A DNA stretch of 64,000 nt from an uncultured Erythrobacter sp. (GCA_947493165.1 CANLPY010000002.1:434001-498000), one strand, 5' to 3'; counted from the stretch's first letter, positions 52,188-62,002 are shown. The notes: generated by a model not told the origin, from the sequence alone. Numbers and translations are program-made.

Positions 52188-52759
52188 TCAAGCAGTTATT
52201 TGGGGGATTGGCCGGAGGCCTGCTGGCGACCGGCGGCGTCATGGCGGCAGGCACGCTGTCCGCGTCCGCTTCGCACGACTATCCCGAGGCCAAGGCCTAT
52301 GACGTTTCGCAAAGCGTAAATGCCGATGTCGATGCCACCTTTGAGCGCGCAGCGGCAAACGGCAAGCTCGTGCTGCTGGTGATGGGCGCAAACTGGTGCC
52401 ACGACAGCCGCGCGCTCGCCGGGTGGCTTCAAACCGAACGCCTCGCCAAGCTGGTCGATGCGAAATACGAGCTGGTGTTCATCAACGTCGGGATGCCGCA
52501 ATCGGGCGACGGGCATAATCTAGAGATTGCTCAGCGCTTCGGCGTGGGCGAGCTGCCCGGCACGCCCAATGTGCTGATCGTGACGGCGCAGGGCGAGCTA
52601 CTTAACGCGGATACAGCGACCACCTGGCGCAACTCCGCAAGCCGCAGCGAAGATGAGATTTATGTGGAGTTGGATGGATATTCGACCCCAGTTTTGAACG
52701 CAGCGCCCGAAGCAACGAGCGCTGCCGGCATACTTGGAGCAAATACCGAAAGCGAATAA
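52184..52759 (+). CDS. Thioredoxin-fold protein with single-Cys WCHDS motif, exported
   Basis: The GTG at 52184 overlaps the ispG stop. The 191-residue product has an N-terminal signal peptide or anchor ([20 protein letters not shown]). The thioredoxin-like fold shows [20 protein letters not shown], where the usual CxxC is reduced to one Cys, and [17 protein letters not shown] carries the cis-Pro-like region. A missing second Cys argues against a normal disulfide cycle; it may act in binding or single-Cys redox. Its stop overlaps the next start. Confidence 0.75.
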   Translation: MIKQLFGGLAGGLLATGGVMAAGTLSASASHDYPEAKAYDVSQSVNADVDATFERAAANGKLVLLVMGANWCHDSRALAGWLQTERLAKLVDAKYELVFINVGMPQSGDGHNLEIAQRFGVGELPGTPNVLIVTAQGELLNADTATTWRNSASRSEDEIYVELDGYSTPVLNAAPEATSAAGILGANTESE

Positions 52760-53502
52760 TGAAGGCTTTCTTCACCCAATTCCGCATGTCACTTCGCGAC
52801 AGTCTGCGTATCTGGTGGCTTGCCCCTATTATTCCTGCGATCAGCGTCATCCCAGAATTTGCGCAGCATATCACTGAAATCGATCTTGGCATGTTCGTGA
52901 GCAAGGATGCCGCAAAGGACCTCGCCGATGATCCAACCCGGTGGGCATTCGGCTATGTGAAACTCGCAGGGCTGCTACTGGCGATTTTGGCTAGCATCAG
53001 GTTCTGGGCGGCAAGCGAGCAAGGCAATCACTGGTGGGACGTGCGATTGATCGCATGGAACACGCTAGGACTGGCGATCGTGGTCATTGCTCTTACGGCT
53101 ATACCAGACCTCTTTCTATCGCCTCTCTTGGGTGAAACAGCAGCGCAGATGATGAGCGTCGGGCTTTCAATCATCACCCTGCCATTGCTAATTCTCTTGG
53201 TCGCTGGACTTGCCGGAAATCGCCAAATTTCATTGCGTAGTGTGTTTACGAAAGGCTGGATTCCGGCGATCAAGATGATCCTGTTTCTGGCGGTAATTTG
53301 GGCACCGCTCCAATGGCTCCACGGGCAAAATCACGAGCTTGCGTTTGGCGCGTCATCTGGAGCTGTCTGGGCTCTCATGATTTTCGACAGCGTGGTCGTT
53401 GGAGTGATGGCAACATACGCCGGATCTGCAATTTTCCACGCCTATAAATCCATGTCTCCAGAACAAATCCAAGATGCTGGGCAAGAGACCGCGAGAGCAT
53501 AA
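52759..53502 (+). CDS. Hypothetical membrane protein
   Basis: This 247-residue protein overlaps the previous stop (TAATG). It has about five or six membrane helices, such as LAGLLLAILASIRFWAAS, AWNTLGLAIVVIALTAI and IITLPLLILLVAGLAG. It resembles no family I recognise. It is transcribed with ispG and the thioredoxin-fold gene, which may reflect gene packing. Function unknown. Confidence 0.7.
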   Translation: MKAFFTQFRMSLRDSLRIWWLAPIIPAISVIPEFAQHITEIDLGMFVSKDAAKDLADDPTRWAFGYVKLAGLLLAILASIRFWAASEQGNHWWDVRLIAWNTLGLAIVVIALTAIPDLFLSPLLGETAAQMMSVGLSIITLPLLILLVAGLAGNRQISLRSVFTKGWIPAIKMILFLAVIWAPLQWLHGQNHELAFGASSGAVWALMIFDSVVVGVMATYAGSAIFHAYKSMSPEQIQDAGQETARA

Positions 53503-53508
53503 TCGCCC

Positions 53509-54432
53509 GTGCTCCACGTTGTTCATCACGCTGATTACATGGCCCCTCGCCCAGAGCGCGGCACCTTTAAGTTCGACAAATATTACCTTATTATGGAGGC
53601 GCTCCGGGATAGCGGCGCGGCGATCACCGAGCACGCGCCTTTGCCGATCCCGCGCGAGTGGCTCGAGGCGGTGCATGACCCGGCCTATGTCGAGGAGGTC
53701 TTCACCGCCAGCGTCCCGCGCGAAAAGGAACGCCGCATTGGCTTTTCCGTCACACCGCATATCGCCAGCCGCGTCGCCCACACCAATGGCGGCACATGGC
53801 TCGCGGCGAAGCTGGCGATGGAGCATGGCTACGCGGCAAACAGCGCCGCTGGCAGCCACCATGCGCTGGAGAACACCGGCGCGGGGTACTGTGTGTTCAA
53901 CGACCTTGCCGTCGCCTCCAACCGCTTGATCGCAGAAGGGGACGCGGCGCGCATTTTGATCGTCGATCTCGACGTGCATCAGGGCGATGGCACCGCCAGC
54001 CTCACTGCGCTGCGCGATGATATCTTCACTCTGTCGCTGCATGCGGAGAAGAATTTCCCAGTGCGAAAGGCGCGCTCTAATCTCGATGTTCCGCTGCCTG
54101 ACGGTCTGGATGACGATGGTTATATGGAGGCGCTGACGCTGCATCTACCGCGTATCTTTGCTGAATTCGCGCCCGACTTCGTGTTCTATCAGGCGGGCGT
54201 TGACCCGCATGCCGAGGATAAGCTCGGGCGGCTCGCGCTCAGCGATGATGGGTTGCTCGCAAGAGACCGCTTTGTGGTTGGGGAGGCCCGCCAACGCGGC
54301 CTACCTATCGCCTCTGCGCTGGGCGGCGGATACGGTAATGATCAGGCGGAGGTTGGCGCTCGTCACGCCCGGTCCATGCTGGCGATGGCCGAAGAAAATG
54401 CGCAGGCTTTCTCGCGCCGCGCCGCTCTTTAG
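53509..54432 (+). CDS. Histone deacetylase superfamily protein
   Basis: This 307-residue protein starts at a GTG. The deacetylase zinc and charge-relay motifs are visible: [21 protein letters not shown] (HH pair), [20 protein letters not shown] (Asp and His ligands), and [15 protein letters not shown] with the second Asp. [10 protein letters not shown] is near the C-terminus. Bacterial members act as deacetylases of acetylated proteins, polyamines or small amides. The substrate is unknown. Six bases separate it from the membrane protein gene. Confidence 0.92.
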   Translation: MLHVVHHADYMAPRPERGTFKFDKYYLIMEALRDSGAAITEHAPLPIPREWLEAVHDPAYVEEVFTASVPREKERRIGFSVTPHIASRVAHTNGGTWLAAKLAMEHGYAANSAAGSHHALENTGAGYCVFNDLAVASNRLIAEGDAARILIVDLDVHQGDGTASLTALRDDIFTLSLHAEKNFPVRKARSNLDVPLPDGLDDDGYMEALTLHLPRIFAEFAPDFVFYQAGVDPHAEDKLGRLALSDDGLLARDRFVVGEARQRGLPIASALGGGYGNDQAEVGARHARSMLAMAEENAQAFSRRAAL

Positions 54433-54467
54433 AGAGGCTTAATCTCGCGCCGCTAAGCTGCGCGGTG

Positions 54468-54998
54468 ATGGAACGTTTTATTGTCTTTGCGCTTGCCGTC
54501 TTCGGCTTTGCCTATCTGGCCGTGCCCTCTGCTGATGAGGGTGCAGCCGAGAGCGAGACGAGCGCGTCCGCATCACGCTTTAGCAGCAATTCTGCGGGGC
54601 AGTCGCAATCCAACGCCGCCTGGTCTGCGGGTGAGCATGTGCTTGAGCGAGGGTCAGATGGGCATTTCTACGCCTCCGCCTATGTCGATGGCGCGGATAT
54701 CCGCATGTTGGTCGATACCGGGGCCAGCGTAATCGCACTGACCGCGGATGATGCGCTGGCCGCTGGCCTGCAATGGGATGAGAGCGAGATCCGCCATATC
54801 GGCGCAGGCGCGAGCGGTGCGGTTTACGGCGTTCCCACGCGCCTGAACGAGGTCGAGATTGGCGGCATGATGCGGCGCAATATCCCCGCCGTGATCATCC
54901 CAGAAGGGCTGGGCATTTCGCTGCTCGGCCAATCCTACCTCTCCAAGATTGGCACGGTCGAAATCGCCGATAACAAGATGGTTATGAGCGCGCAGTAG
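54468..54998 (+). CDS. Retropepsin-like aspartic protease (clan AA)
   Basis: This 176-residue protein has an N-terminal helix (FIVFALAVFGFAYLAVP), a Ser-rich linker and a retropepsin fold with the active-site LVDTGASVIALT at about residue 86, then NIPAVIIPEGLGISLLGQSY and LSKIGTVEIADNKMVM. This is the TIGR02281-like family of predicted membrane-anchored aspartic proteases common in alphaproteobacteria. It would act as a homodimer. Start at 54468; a GTG at 54465 is equally possible. Confidence 0.9.
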   Translation: MERFIVFALAVFGFAYLAVPSADEGAAESETSASASRFSSNSAGQSQSNAAWSAGEHVLERGSDGHFYASAYVDGADIRMLVDTGASVIALTADDALAAGLQWDESEIRHIGAGASGAVYGVPTRLNEVEIGGMMRRNIPAVIIPEGLGISLLGQSYLSKIGTVEIADNKMVMSAQ

Positions 54999-55015
54999 CG
55001 CGCGCTAAGCCTGCC

Positions 55016-55660
55016 TCAAAAATAGATATCGATGTAGTCGGTCAGCCGGTCGCACCATTCAAATTCGCGCAGACGCCAATATTTGCGGTTCTGAGTAATG
55101 CCGAAACGCCATTGCTTGTTTTGATCACAAAACCGCTCAGCATCCGGCGCGCCAGCAATGGTGATCTCTCCTTCAAACAGGAAATAGTCCGAGCCGATTT
55201 CGGAAATATACCCCTCGAGCTTCAGGCCTGAGCCGCCATCGCCATTTTGCCTACCGGTCAGCCACCAGACCCCATTTTCGTCGATCGCAATGAACACGGC
55301 TCCGCGCCGGTCCCAGGTGATCCACTGCAGCGTTACGCCCGAATTGCCAAACAACCGCTCCGCCGCGGCCTGATCAATGATCTTGGTCGGCGTGTCGGGA
55401 ATTTCGGCGGCTTCAACGGTCAGAGTTTCCGGGGCTTCAGCTATATTTTTGCGCACCAGTTTCAATTCTTGCAGAGCTGGCATTTGCGGCCGGGCTGGAA
55501 ATGTAATGGGTTTGGGCGGACTTGAAGGAGGTTCGGTCACCGGGGCCTCAGCAATGGTTGGCGCTGGCGCTGAGGCGACGTCGCGATCCACTGGAGCGCA
55601 CGCGCCCAGGGCCAAGCACCCTGAAAACAAGGCAAAAATCGCCCCTCTCCGCATACTCAT
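55016..55660 (-). CDS. Hypothetical lipoprotein
   Basis: I chose the ATG at 55660 because GGGGAG lies just upstream and a lipoprotein signal follows at once (FALFSGCLALGAC with lipobox LGAC). The longer frame from 55918 overlaps the divergent oxidoreductase gene and has no such features. The 214-residue product has a Pro-rich linker (EPPSSPPKPITFPARP) then a domain with LFGNSGVTLQWITWDRRGAV and WWLTGRQNGDGGSGLKLEGY. The family is unknown to me. Confidence 0.7.
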   Translation of the reverse strand: MSMRRGAIFALFSGCLALGACAPVDRDVASAPAPTIAEAPVTEPPSSPPKPITFPARPQMPALQELKLVRKNIAEAPETLTVEAAEIPDTPTKIIDQAAAERLFGNSGVTLQWITWDRRGAVFIAIDENGVWWLTGRQNGDGGSGLKLEGYISEIGSDYFLFEGEITIAGAPDAERFCDQNKQWRFGITQNRKYWRLREFEWCDRLTDYIDIYF

Positions 55661-55750
55661 TCGCTCACTCCCCGCTCGCATGGCCTTGCATGACACAGCA
55701 AAAGCCTCCACCCATTCCCCATAGCTCACAGCGCAAGGGATACCAGAGCC

Positions 55751-57202
55751 ATGGCCGACATTGAAACCGATTATCTCGTCATTGGGGCAGGTGCCGTCGG
55801 CCTTGCCTTTACCGACACGCTGCTCGATGAAGATCCCGATTGCCACATCACCATTGTCGATAAGCATGCCAAACCAGGCGGACATTGGAACGATGCCTAT
55901 TCGTTTGTGACTTTGCACCAGCCTTCAGCAACATACGGCGTCAATTCCAAAGAATTGTGCCCAGACCGGGTGGATACGCAGGGCCACAACAAAGGCATGT
56001 ATCCGCTCGCGAAACATGCGGAAATTCTGGCCTATTACGAGCAGCTTATGAACGATCGCCTGATCCCAAGCGGCCGAGTGACCTATTTGCCGCTTACCGA
56101 ATACAAGCAAGAGCATAAAGTTCGCGGGATCCTCTCAGGAGAAGAACAGCAGATCACTGTGCGCCGCAAATTCGTCGATGGCACATACTTTCAAACTTCC
56201 GTTCCCTCGACCCACAAGCCGAGGTTTGAAATTGCAGGCGGCACGCCTTTCACCATTCCGGGTGAGCTTCCCTCGCTATGGAAAGACGCCGACAGTTTGC
56301 CTGACCACTTCGTGATTCTGGGCGCTGGCAAGACAGCGATGGACACCGCCGTATGGTTGTTGGAAGCGGGCGTTTCGGCCAATCGCATCGGCTGGGTGCG
56401 TCCGCGTGACAGTTGGATGTTTAATCGCAAATACCTCCAGCCAGCACAGCATCACCTTGACCGGTTAGCAGAGTTTCAAAAAGGCCAGATGCGCGCCGCC
56501 GCCACCTCGCAAAGCGGTGATGAGATGTTCGCAAAGCTTGGCGAGCAAGGGCTGATGCTGCGGATTGACCCAGAAACGAAACCAGAGATGTTCCATTTTG
56601 CAGTTATTTCTGAAGGCGAGGTTGAGATGCTGCGCGGCATTACAAACGTCTATCGCCAGGGGCGGGTCACCAAAATTGAACCTGGCAAAATGCATTTCGC
56701 CGCTGAAACAGTGGAGATGCCGAAGAGAACTTTGTTCATTGATTGCACCGCCAGCGCTGTGCCTTTCGATGCACGAAACAACCACCGGCCGTTTTTCGAT
56801 GGAGATCGCATAACGCTGCAATTGGCGCAGTCTCCGTTCGTACCATACAGCGCCTCGCTCGCGGCCTTCTTGGAAGCGAACTTTGACACTGATGAGGAAA
56901 AGAACGCACTCGTCCCGGTTTCTCCGATGACCGACACGCCCAGCACTTATCCGGCGGCATTCCTAGCCAATCTGCGCAGCACCGGCTTGCTCTCTCAAAG
57001 CGCAAAAACCAATGCGTTTAACGCGCGCAGCCGGCTGCACCCGACCGGACCAGCGATTGCGAAATTGATGGCTGAGGGTAGCCCCAAGCTCGCTGCAATG
57101 GCTGATATCGGCCAAGTGGTGAAGGAATGCATGCCAGGCATCATGGAATTAGGCATGAAAGCCTATGCCGAGCATAATGCAGCGCCGCAGGGTGGCTCCT
57201 AA
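55751..57202 (+). CDS. FAD/NAD(P)-binding oxidoreductase
   Basis: This 483-residue protein starts with an FAD-binding motif, YLVIGAGAVGLAFTDTLLDE, then VDKHAKPGGHWNDAYSFVTL. A second dinucleotide site is FVILGAGKTAMDTAVWLLEA. The layout resembles flavin monooxygenases or pyridine nucleotide-disulfide oxidoreductase family members annotated as NAD(P)-binding proteins. No catalytic cysteines for a disulfide are seen. Substrate unknown. The start at 55751 has little ribosome binding signal. Confidence 0.82.
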   Translation: MADIETDYLVIGAGAVGLAFTDTLLDEDPDCHITIVDKHAKPGGHWNDAYSFVTLHQPSATYGVNSKELCPDRVDTQGHNKGMYPLAKHAEILAYYEQLMNDRLIPSGRVTYLPLTEYKQEHKVRGILSGEEQQITVRRKFVDGTYFQTSVPSTHKPRFEIAGGTPFTIPGELPSLWKDADSLPDHFVILGAGKTAMDTAVWLLEAGVSANRIGWVRPRDSWMFNRKYLQPAQHHLDRLAEFQKGQMRAAATSQSGDEMFAKLGEQGLMLRIDPETKPEMFHFAVISEGEVEMLRGITNVYRQGRVTKIEPGKMHFAAETVEMPKRTLFIDCTASAVPFDARNNHRPFFDGDRITLQLAQSPFVPYSASLAAFLEANFDTDEEKNALVPVSPMTDTPSTYPAAFLANLRSTGLLSQSAKTNAFNARSRLHPTGPAIAKLMAEGSPKLAAMADIGQVVKECMPGIMELGMKAYAEHNAAPQGGS

Positions 57203-57285
57203 CCTAGAATTCTGCGGCCAACCGGGCAAAGGATGCAAAAATCTGTTCACGGGAACGATAGGCTTGGTGTATTAGTCCTTTTACT

Positions 57286-57996
57286 ATGAAACGGCGTGAT
57301 CTTCTAAAAACGGGATTGGCGGCAAGCGCAACGCTTGCCCTGCCGGCCCTACCCGCGACGCTCGCAGCGCAGCCGCGCAAAGGCTCTGCTCGCGACCGTA
57401 AATTGTTCGATATCGCTAGGCGCGAGCTGGACCGGGCAGGCGCGGCGATCTGGAAGCGCGATATTGTCGGCATTGCGGACTTTGGCGTCCATTCAGCCCA
57501 ACGCCGGTTCCATTTCGTCAATCTCGACCGCGAAGAAGTGCAAAGCTATCACGTCAGCCACGGCACCGGCTCTGATCCCGAGCATGATGGCTGGCTCAAC
57601 AATTATTCCAATGTCGAAGGCTCCAACGCGACCAGCCGCGGCGCCTATGTGACTTGGGAATGGTATGTCGGGCGTTACGGCACATCGGTGCGTCTCGGCG
57701 GCCTTGACCCAACCAATGATGCGGCTCTGCGCCGCTATATCGTAATGCACCGCGCCAAATACGCTGAGCCCACGCATATTGACCGCTGGGGACGGCTGGG
57801 CCGTTCCAATGGCTGCTTTGCACTGGGCGAAGAGCAGTTTCGGATTGCTCTACTAAACCTGTCAGGCGGGCGTTTGCTGTTCGCCGACAGCCTAGGCCTG
57901 AATGAGGATGGCAGCATCGCGCAGCGTCCGCAGTATGAACTGCTTCAACCTGCAAGGCCAAACGATACTCAGCGCTACGCGCCGGGGAGCTTTTGA
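57286..57996 (+). CDS. Murein L,D-transpeptidase catalytic domain family (YkuD_2)
   Basis: This 236-residue protein begins with a twin-arginine-like signal (MKRRDLLKTGLAASATLALP). The domain shows VSHGTGSDPEHDGWLNNYSN, TSRGAYVTWEWYVGRYGTS, VRLGGLDPTNDAALRRYIVM, and the catalytic Cys in GRLGRSNGCFALGEEQF. This matches the PF13645 family of L,D-transpeptidase-like proteins. A Tat signal would mean folded export. It may crosslink or tailor peptidoglycan. Confidence 0.85.
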   Translation: MKRRDLLKTGLAASATLALPALPATLAAQPRKGSARDRKLFDIARRELDRAGAAIWKRDIVGIADFGVHSAQRRFHFVNLDREEVQSYHVSHGTGSDPEHDGWLNNYSNVEGSNATSRGAYVTWEWYVGRYGTSVRLGGLDPTNDAALRRYIVMHRAKYAEPTHIDRWGRLGRSNGCFALGEEQFRIALLNLSGGRLLFADSLGLNEDGSIAQRPQYELLQPARPNDTQRYAPGSF

Positions 57997-58446
57997 TTGG
58001 TAAGCTTTAGCCCTTCTTCTGAAGCTCAAGCCGTTGCATCTGCCAGCATCAAGGCAAGCGTGATCGGCACGTTTATCTGCATCGCCTCGTTCACTACGAT
58101 ATCATTGACTGACCAAGCGAATTCGCTTCTGAGCGGATTTTTGGGCTACGTCTCTGTAGTCGCTCTCGTCGCACCGCTCCTCATCGCATTCGGAACCGTG
58201 GCAACGGGCATCTGCCTAATGCTGTGTGGTTGGCCTTTGGCGAGGCTCACGCGAAAGTCCCTGGCGTCAGCGGAAGGCATCATCATTGCGATTTCTGGCG
58301 CACTTATAGTGAGCGCGGCGATACTCGCTATCTTTGACCGGTCACTTCTGTTTGAACCATTCGCGCATATGGTTCTGCTCGGTTTCGCTGTACCAGCAGC
58401 GCTATTCTACAGAGACGATATCCTGACCGAAAGAGTGCTGGACTAG
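57997..58446 (+). CDS. Hypothetical membrane protein
   Basis: This 149-residue frame starts at a TTG directly after the previous stop, so the true start is uncertain. It has about four hydrophobic segments, including VIGTFICIASFTTISL, YVSVVALVAPLLIAFGTV and IIIAISGALIVSAAILAIF. No family is recognised. Its direct link to the transpeptidase gene suggests co-transcription. Confidence 0.5.
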   Translation: MVSFSPSSEAQAVASASIKASVIGTFICIASFTTISLTDQANSLLSGFLGYVSVVALVAPLLIAFGTVATGICLMLCGWPLARLTRKSLASAEGIIIAISGALIVSAAILAIFDRSLLFEPFAHMVLLGFAVPAALFYRDDILTERVLD

Positions 58447-58452
58447 CCTCGC

Positions 58453-59838
58453 TCAGCCACCCGCAAGCGGGTTGTTCTCAATCACGATAACCTCATCATT
58501 GCTCTCATTGGTGCGATTGTCGACGCGCGGCTTGTCCAGGCTCGCCAGCACCGGCTTGTCCCGGCCATAAATGTCCTGGAACGTCGTCATGTCACCATTA
58601 ATGTCAGACGCCATCGTGAAATAGGTGATGTAAGCAGGCAGCTCACGCTTGTTCTTCACCTTGGTGTATTTGCCCGAGGTGGAAATTTTAACTGCCTCTT
58701 CCTTGGTCGCGCCCTTGCCAAGAATTGTGACGAGCATCGCGACCTCAAGCGCATTTTCTGTGCGAATACAGCCATGGCTGAGCGCGCGATTGGCGTTATT
58801 GAACAGGTGACGCGAAGGCGTATCGTGGAAAAAGATCGCATGCCGGTTCGGCATTTCGAGTTTCATCCGGCCCAGCGAATTGCCCGGCCCGGGCTGCTGA
58901 ACCACGGTGACCCAGCCATTTGCGCCCTTGGTTGCTTTGTAGCCATTGCGGCGCGCCCATGCAGGGTTGTTCAGCACTTTCGCGCCTAGCCCTTCGCCCT
59001 TCACAATAGACTGCGGAACCGTCCACGTCGGGTTGAACACCACGCCTTCTACCATTTCCGCCAATTGCGGTGTGGCGGTCCGCCCCGGCTTGCCCACAAC
59101 AGTGCGGTAGGTTTTGATGATCTTATCATTCACAGTAAGACGCAGCTGATATTCCGGCACATTGGTGATAAGATACATGGTCCCCAGATCCCGCTCCAAC
59201 CACCGCCAGCGATCCATATTGGCGCGGATCAGCTTGCGCTTTGCCGGTTCGCTCGCCGGCGTTTTTGCAAGCTCTTCTTTTAGCCGGCCATAGTCAGGAT
59301 GTGTCGGCGTAAGTGTCGACAAGATCTCTGCGATGTTGCCCGATACTACCGCCTTTTCCAGCAGATCAGCTGTGCGATATTTTTCGCGGTCGTTGTCGAC
59401 GACGAACCACTGCGTGCGTGCGTCCATTGGCGTGCGGCCATCGCGCATGTCCTCTACCAGCCAGCGGAAATTCTTAGACGCCAGCGTATTGAGTTCAATT
59501 GAGGGGCCAGAAGCGAGAGAAGTCTTGAGCGCTTGCAAGTCATAATCAGCCGGGTCCAGCCCTTCCGCTGCGATCCCTTCGATCACAGCAATCAGCGACT
59601 GGACATTGTCCGTGCTCCATGCGTGCACATTTGGCTTCAACTCAGCCTCAAGATCGCCTTGCACAACAGGCGTTGATACCGCCTCAGGAAAAGCATCGTC
59701 AAAGCTTTGCGCATCTTCAGAGGTTTGCTCGGCAGGCAACAGATTGTCCGGCTCGGCTTGCTGGGCAACAGCAACTCCAGTTGCCATTGCCGACAAAGCG
59801 GCGCCCACGGCGATTCTGCTTACGAATGTGCGCATCAT
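58453..59838 (-). CDS. L,D-transpeptidase, LdtD/YcbB-like
   Basis: From the ATG at 59838 the 461-residue product has a signal peptide ending AVAQQAEP. The N-terminal part fits the scaffold and peptidoglycan-binding-like domain of YcbB. The YkuD domain shows NVPEYQLRLTVNDKIIKTYR, VFNPTWTVPQSIVKGEGLG, IFFHDTPSRHLFNNANRAL and the catalytic SHGCIRTENALEVAM. It forms 3-3 crosslinks in peptidoglycan. A second L,D-transpeptidase-like gene lies just downstream on the plus strand. Confidence 0.93.
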   Translation of the reverse strand: MMRTFVSRIAVGAALSAMATGVAVAQQAEPDNLLPAEQTSEDAQSFDDAFPEAVSTPVVQGDLEAELKPNVHAWSTDNVQSLIAVIEGIAAEGLDPADYDLQALKTSLASGPSIELNTLASKNFRWLVEDMRDGRTPMDARTQWFVVDNDREKYRTADLLEKAVVSGNIAEILSTLTPTHPDYGRLKEELAKTPASEPAKRKLIRANMDRWRWLERDLGTMYLITNVPEYQLRLTVNDKIIKTYRTVVGKPGRTATPQLAEMVEGVVFNPTWTVPQSIVKGEGLGAKVLNNPAWARRNGYKATKGANGWVTVVQQPGPGNSLGRMKLEMPNRHAIFFHDTPSRHLFNNANRALSHGCIRTENALEVAMLVTILGKGATKEEAVKISTSGKYTKVKNKRELPAYITYFTMASDINGDMTTFQDIYGRDKPVLASLDKPRVDNRTNESNDEVIVIENNPLAGG

Positions 59839-60011
59839 ATACTCTTCAATCCCTTTTCGCTCCGCAAATGGGCGGTGCGTTGCCCCACTATAAAACTTCA
59901 ATGGGGAGGGTTTCAACCAAAACGGCTTACAATTGGCTGAATTGTGCGCGTCAGGGCGTTAGTGAAGGGGATAAAATTGAAGTGACGCGGTGCGCGTCGC
60001 GCCTTAAACGC

Positions 60012-60920
60012 ATGCGAATGTCATCTTCTCATCGCCTTATGCCATATTTGGCCGCTTTTGCGGGCGTCGGGCTATTGTCCTTTATGGATGCGTTCATGAA
60101 GGGGGCTGCGCTGGAAGCAGGCGCATATTCCGCGACATTGCTCCGCGCGCTTATTGGAGCGGCAATGATCGGGCCATTCTGGCTCGCTCAAGGGGTTGGC
60201 TGGCCGGAACGTAAAGTTTTAAAATTGCACCTGGAACGAGGGATTATCTCAGCTTTCATGGCGTTAAGCTTCTTTTACGCGCTTACGAAAATGCCGCTCG
60301 CTGAAGCGATTGCTATCAGCTTTATCTCCCCGTTGATCGCGCTGTATTTCGCCCGGGTTCTGTTGGGAGAAGAAATCCGACCTCAAGCGATTTACGCCAG
60401 CATCTTGGGCTTTATCGGCACAATAGTGATTGTTAGCGGGCAAATGGGCCGAGAGGATATGGACCAGGATCTGACTCTAGGCCTCATCTCGCTGATGTTC
60501 TCAGCTTTTCTATACGCCTATAATTTCGTCGTAATTCGCAAGCAATCGCAGCTCGCTGGACCGGTGGAGGTAGCCACATTCCATAGCGGCGTTGGCGGGT
60601 TGGTCCTATTGTTGTTCGCGCCGCTCTTTTGGGTGACGCCCGATGTTGGCGCGGTCGGGTATATTTCCGTCGCCAGCGCGCTGACCGTAACCGGGGCGAT
60701 GGCGATCGCTTGGGCCTATGCGCGAGCAGAAGCTCAAGCCTTGGTTCCAATCGAGTATTCCGGGTTTCTATGGGCGAGCGTACTGGGCTGGCTATTTTTT
60801 CGCGAAACCGTGACCGTTGTTACGATTGCTGGCACCAGCCTTATCGTGTTGGGCTGCTGGATCGCAACCCGCAAAGCGCAGCCGGTGCCATTGGGTGCCA
60901 ACACAAAAGAGACGTCCTAA
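60012..60920 (+). CDS. DMT superfamily transporter (EamA family)
   Basis: From the ATG at 60012 the product has 302 residues with about ten membrane helices in two EamA repeats: LLSFMDAFMKGAALEAGAYS, AFMALSFFYALTKMPLAEAI then AISFISPLIALYFARVLLGE, and in the second half AIAWAYARAEAQALVPIEYS and LGWLFFRETVTVVTIAG. It exports or imports small metabolites. The longer frame upstream lacks hydrophobic character and overlaps the transpeptidase start. Confidence 0.88.
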   Translation: MRMSSSHRLMPYLAAFAGVGLLSFMDAFMKGAALEAGAYSATLLRALIGAAMIGPFWLAQGVGWPERKVLKLHLERGIISAFMALSFFYALTKMPLAEAIAISFISPLIALYFARVLLGEEIRPQAIYASILGFIGTIVIVSGQMGREDMDQDLTLGLISLMFSAFLYAYNFVVIRKQSQLAGPVEVATFHSGVGGLVLLLFAPLFWVTPDVGAVGYISVASALTVTGAMAIAWAYARAEAQALVPIEYSGFLWASVLGWLFFRETVTVVTIAGTSLIVLGCWIATRKAQPVPLGANTKETS

Positions 60921-60934
60921 CGCCGTCCGGTCAG

Positions 60935-61612
60935 TTAACTGCCCTGCACCTCGTATGGCCGCTGGCTAAGCTGTTGCTGATTACCGTAGCGTCCATTGGT
61001 CTTGTCGAGGAAGAACGCCATGATCTCTGTCCGGGTCATGCCGTCAAGCCGGTGGCCCGACCATTCGATCCAGCGGTTCCACGCTGTCGCCGAGCCATAG
61101 CCGACATTATAGGGCTCACCAATCGGCGCACCGCCCAGTAGATAACGTCGCTGCACCGTCCGGACCACTTCAGAATCGGGCCGGCCGCGGTAGATGAGAT
61201 TGAGCGAAACCCACTTGGAATCTTCATAGAATGTGCTCATGTTGCAGATCCCATATTTTTTGGGATTGGTGAACGTATTCGGCACATAGCTGCGGCGATC
61301 GCGGTCTTTACAACCATGATAATATCCCAGCGCGCCAAAGACCCGCGCGAAATACTGCCGCTCACTTTTGTTCATACCGGTGACCATGCGTGCCAGGCTG
61401 TTATGGGCCTCGGCGGCTGATTTGGCTGAAAAGCGTGTGCCATCGTCGGGAGTGTTGAAAGTGGGCAATACGTAAGCGCCATCAGCCGTTTTGTCGGCGC
61501 GCGGCCCCACCGCACTGCCGATGAGACCGACTGTTTCATCCATGACAGTGGTGCAGCCAGTCGCTGCGATCAACACCGTTCCTAAAACAAGCGATCGAAA
61601 AACTCGTGTCAT
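60935..61612 (-). CDS. Hypothetical lipoprotein
   Basis: The ATG at 61612 has GGGGAG about 8 bases upstream. The 225-residue product begins MTRVFRSLVLGTVLIAATGC with a lipobox. The mature part has AAEAHNSLARMVTGMNKSER and Tyr-rich RSYVPNTFTNPKKYG, CNMSTFYEDSKWVSLNLIYR and MTRTEIMAFFLDKTNGRY. I know no family. It is convergent with the transporter gene. Confidence 0.7.
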   Translation of the reverse strand: MTRVFRSLVLGTVLIAATGCTTVMDETVGLIGSAVGPRADKTADGAYVLPTFNTPDDGTRFSAKSAAEAHNSLARMVTGMNKSERQYFARVFGALGYYHGCKDRDRRSYVPNTFTNPKKYGICNMSTFYEDSKWVSLNLIYRGRPDSEVVRTVQRRYLLGGAPIGEPYNVGYGSATAWNRWIEWSGHRLDGMTRTEIMAFFLDKTNGRYGNQQQLSQRPYEVQGS

Positions 61613-61731
61613 TTTCATATCTCCCCACACCATAGCCACCGTGCCCTAAGCCTCTTATGGAGAATGTAAATTTAACGCAATCGCGCCTTCGATGGATGCC
61701 GATGCGCGTTGGGGAGCGATTGCAGAGCACG

Positions 61732-61765
61732 AAAAAGGACCGGACCAGCCCATTAGCTGATCCGG
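61732..61765 (-). terminator. Rho-independent terminator of the 53-residue gene
   Basis: On the minus strand CCGGATCAG pairs with CTGGTCCGG (one G-T pair), followed by a TCCTTTTTC run. It lies downstream of the small minus-strand gene at 61841-62002. Confidence 0.75.
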
Positions 61766-61840
61766 CCGCCCCCATTTTACTACCAGCAGTGACTTCTTCG
61801 ATCTCTTGCCAGCTGCGACCCGCAGGGCATTGGTAACGCC

Positions 61841-62002
61841 TTAGCGCACCAACTCTGCCGGATCAGCGGGAGAAGCGTTTGCCCTTTCCCCCGAAAGAGC
61901 GAACGCAGCCCCGAAGCACGCGACGACAACCATGACTGCGGCGAAAATTCCGGCTCGCAGACTTTGGATATTTGCAGGACCCGACTGTATTTGATCTCTC
62001 AT
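61841..62002 (-). CDS. 53-residue single-helix protein
   Basis: The ATG at 62002 opens a 53-codon frame. Its product has one hydrophobic segment (AGIFAAVMVVVACFGAAFAL) and a short polar tail. GGGGG lies upstream but is part of a stem formed with CCCGGC (62034-62039 on the plus strand), so translation may be restrained. It ends in a good terminator, which supports expression. No family is recognised. Confidence 0.55.
   Translation of the reverse strand: MRDQIQSGPANIQSLRAGIFAAVMVVVACFGAAFALSGERANASPADPAELVR

Noticed and set aside
53353-54144. 263-codon minus-strand frame opposite the deacetylase gene
   Set aside because: The opposite strand holds a complete deacetylase with metal-binding motifs, so this is a shadow frame.
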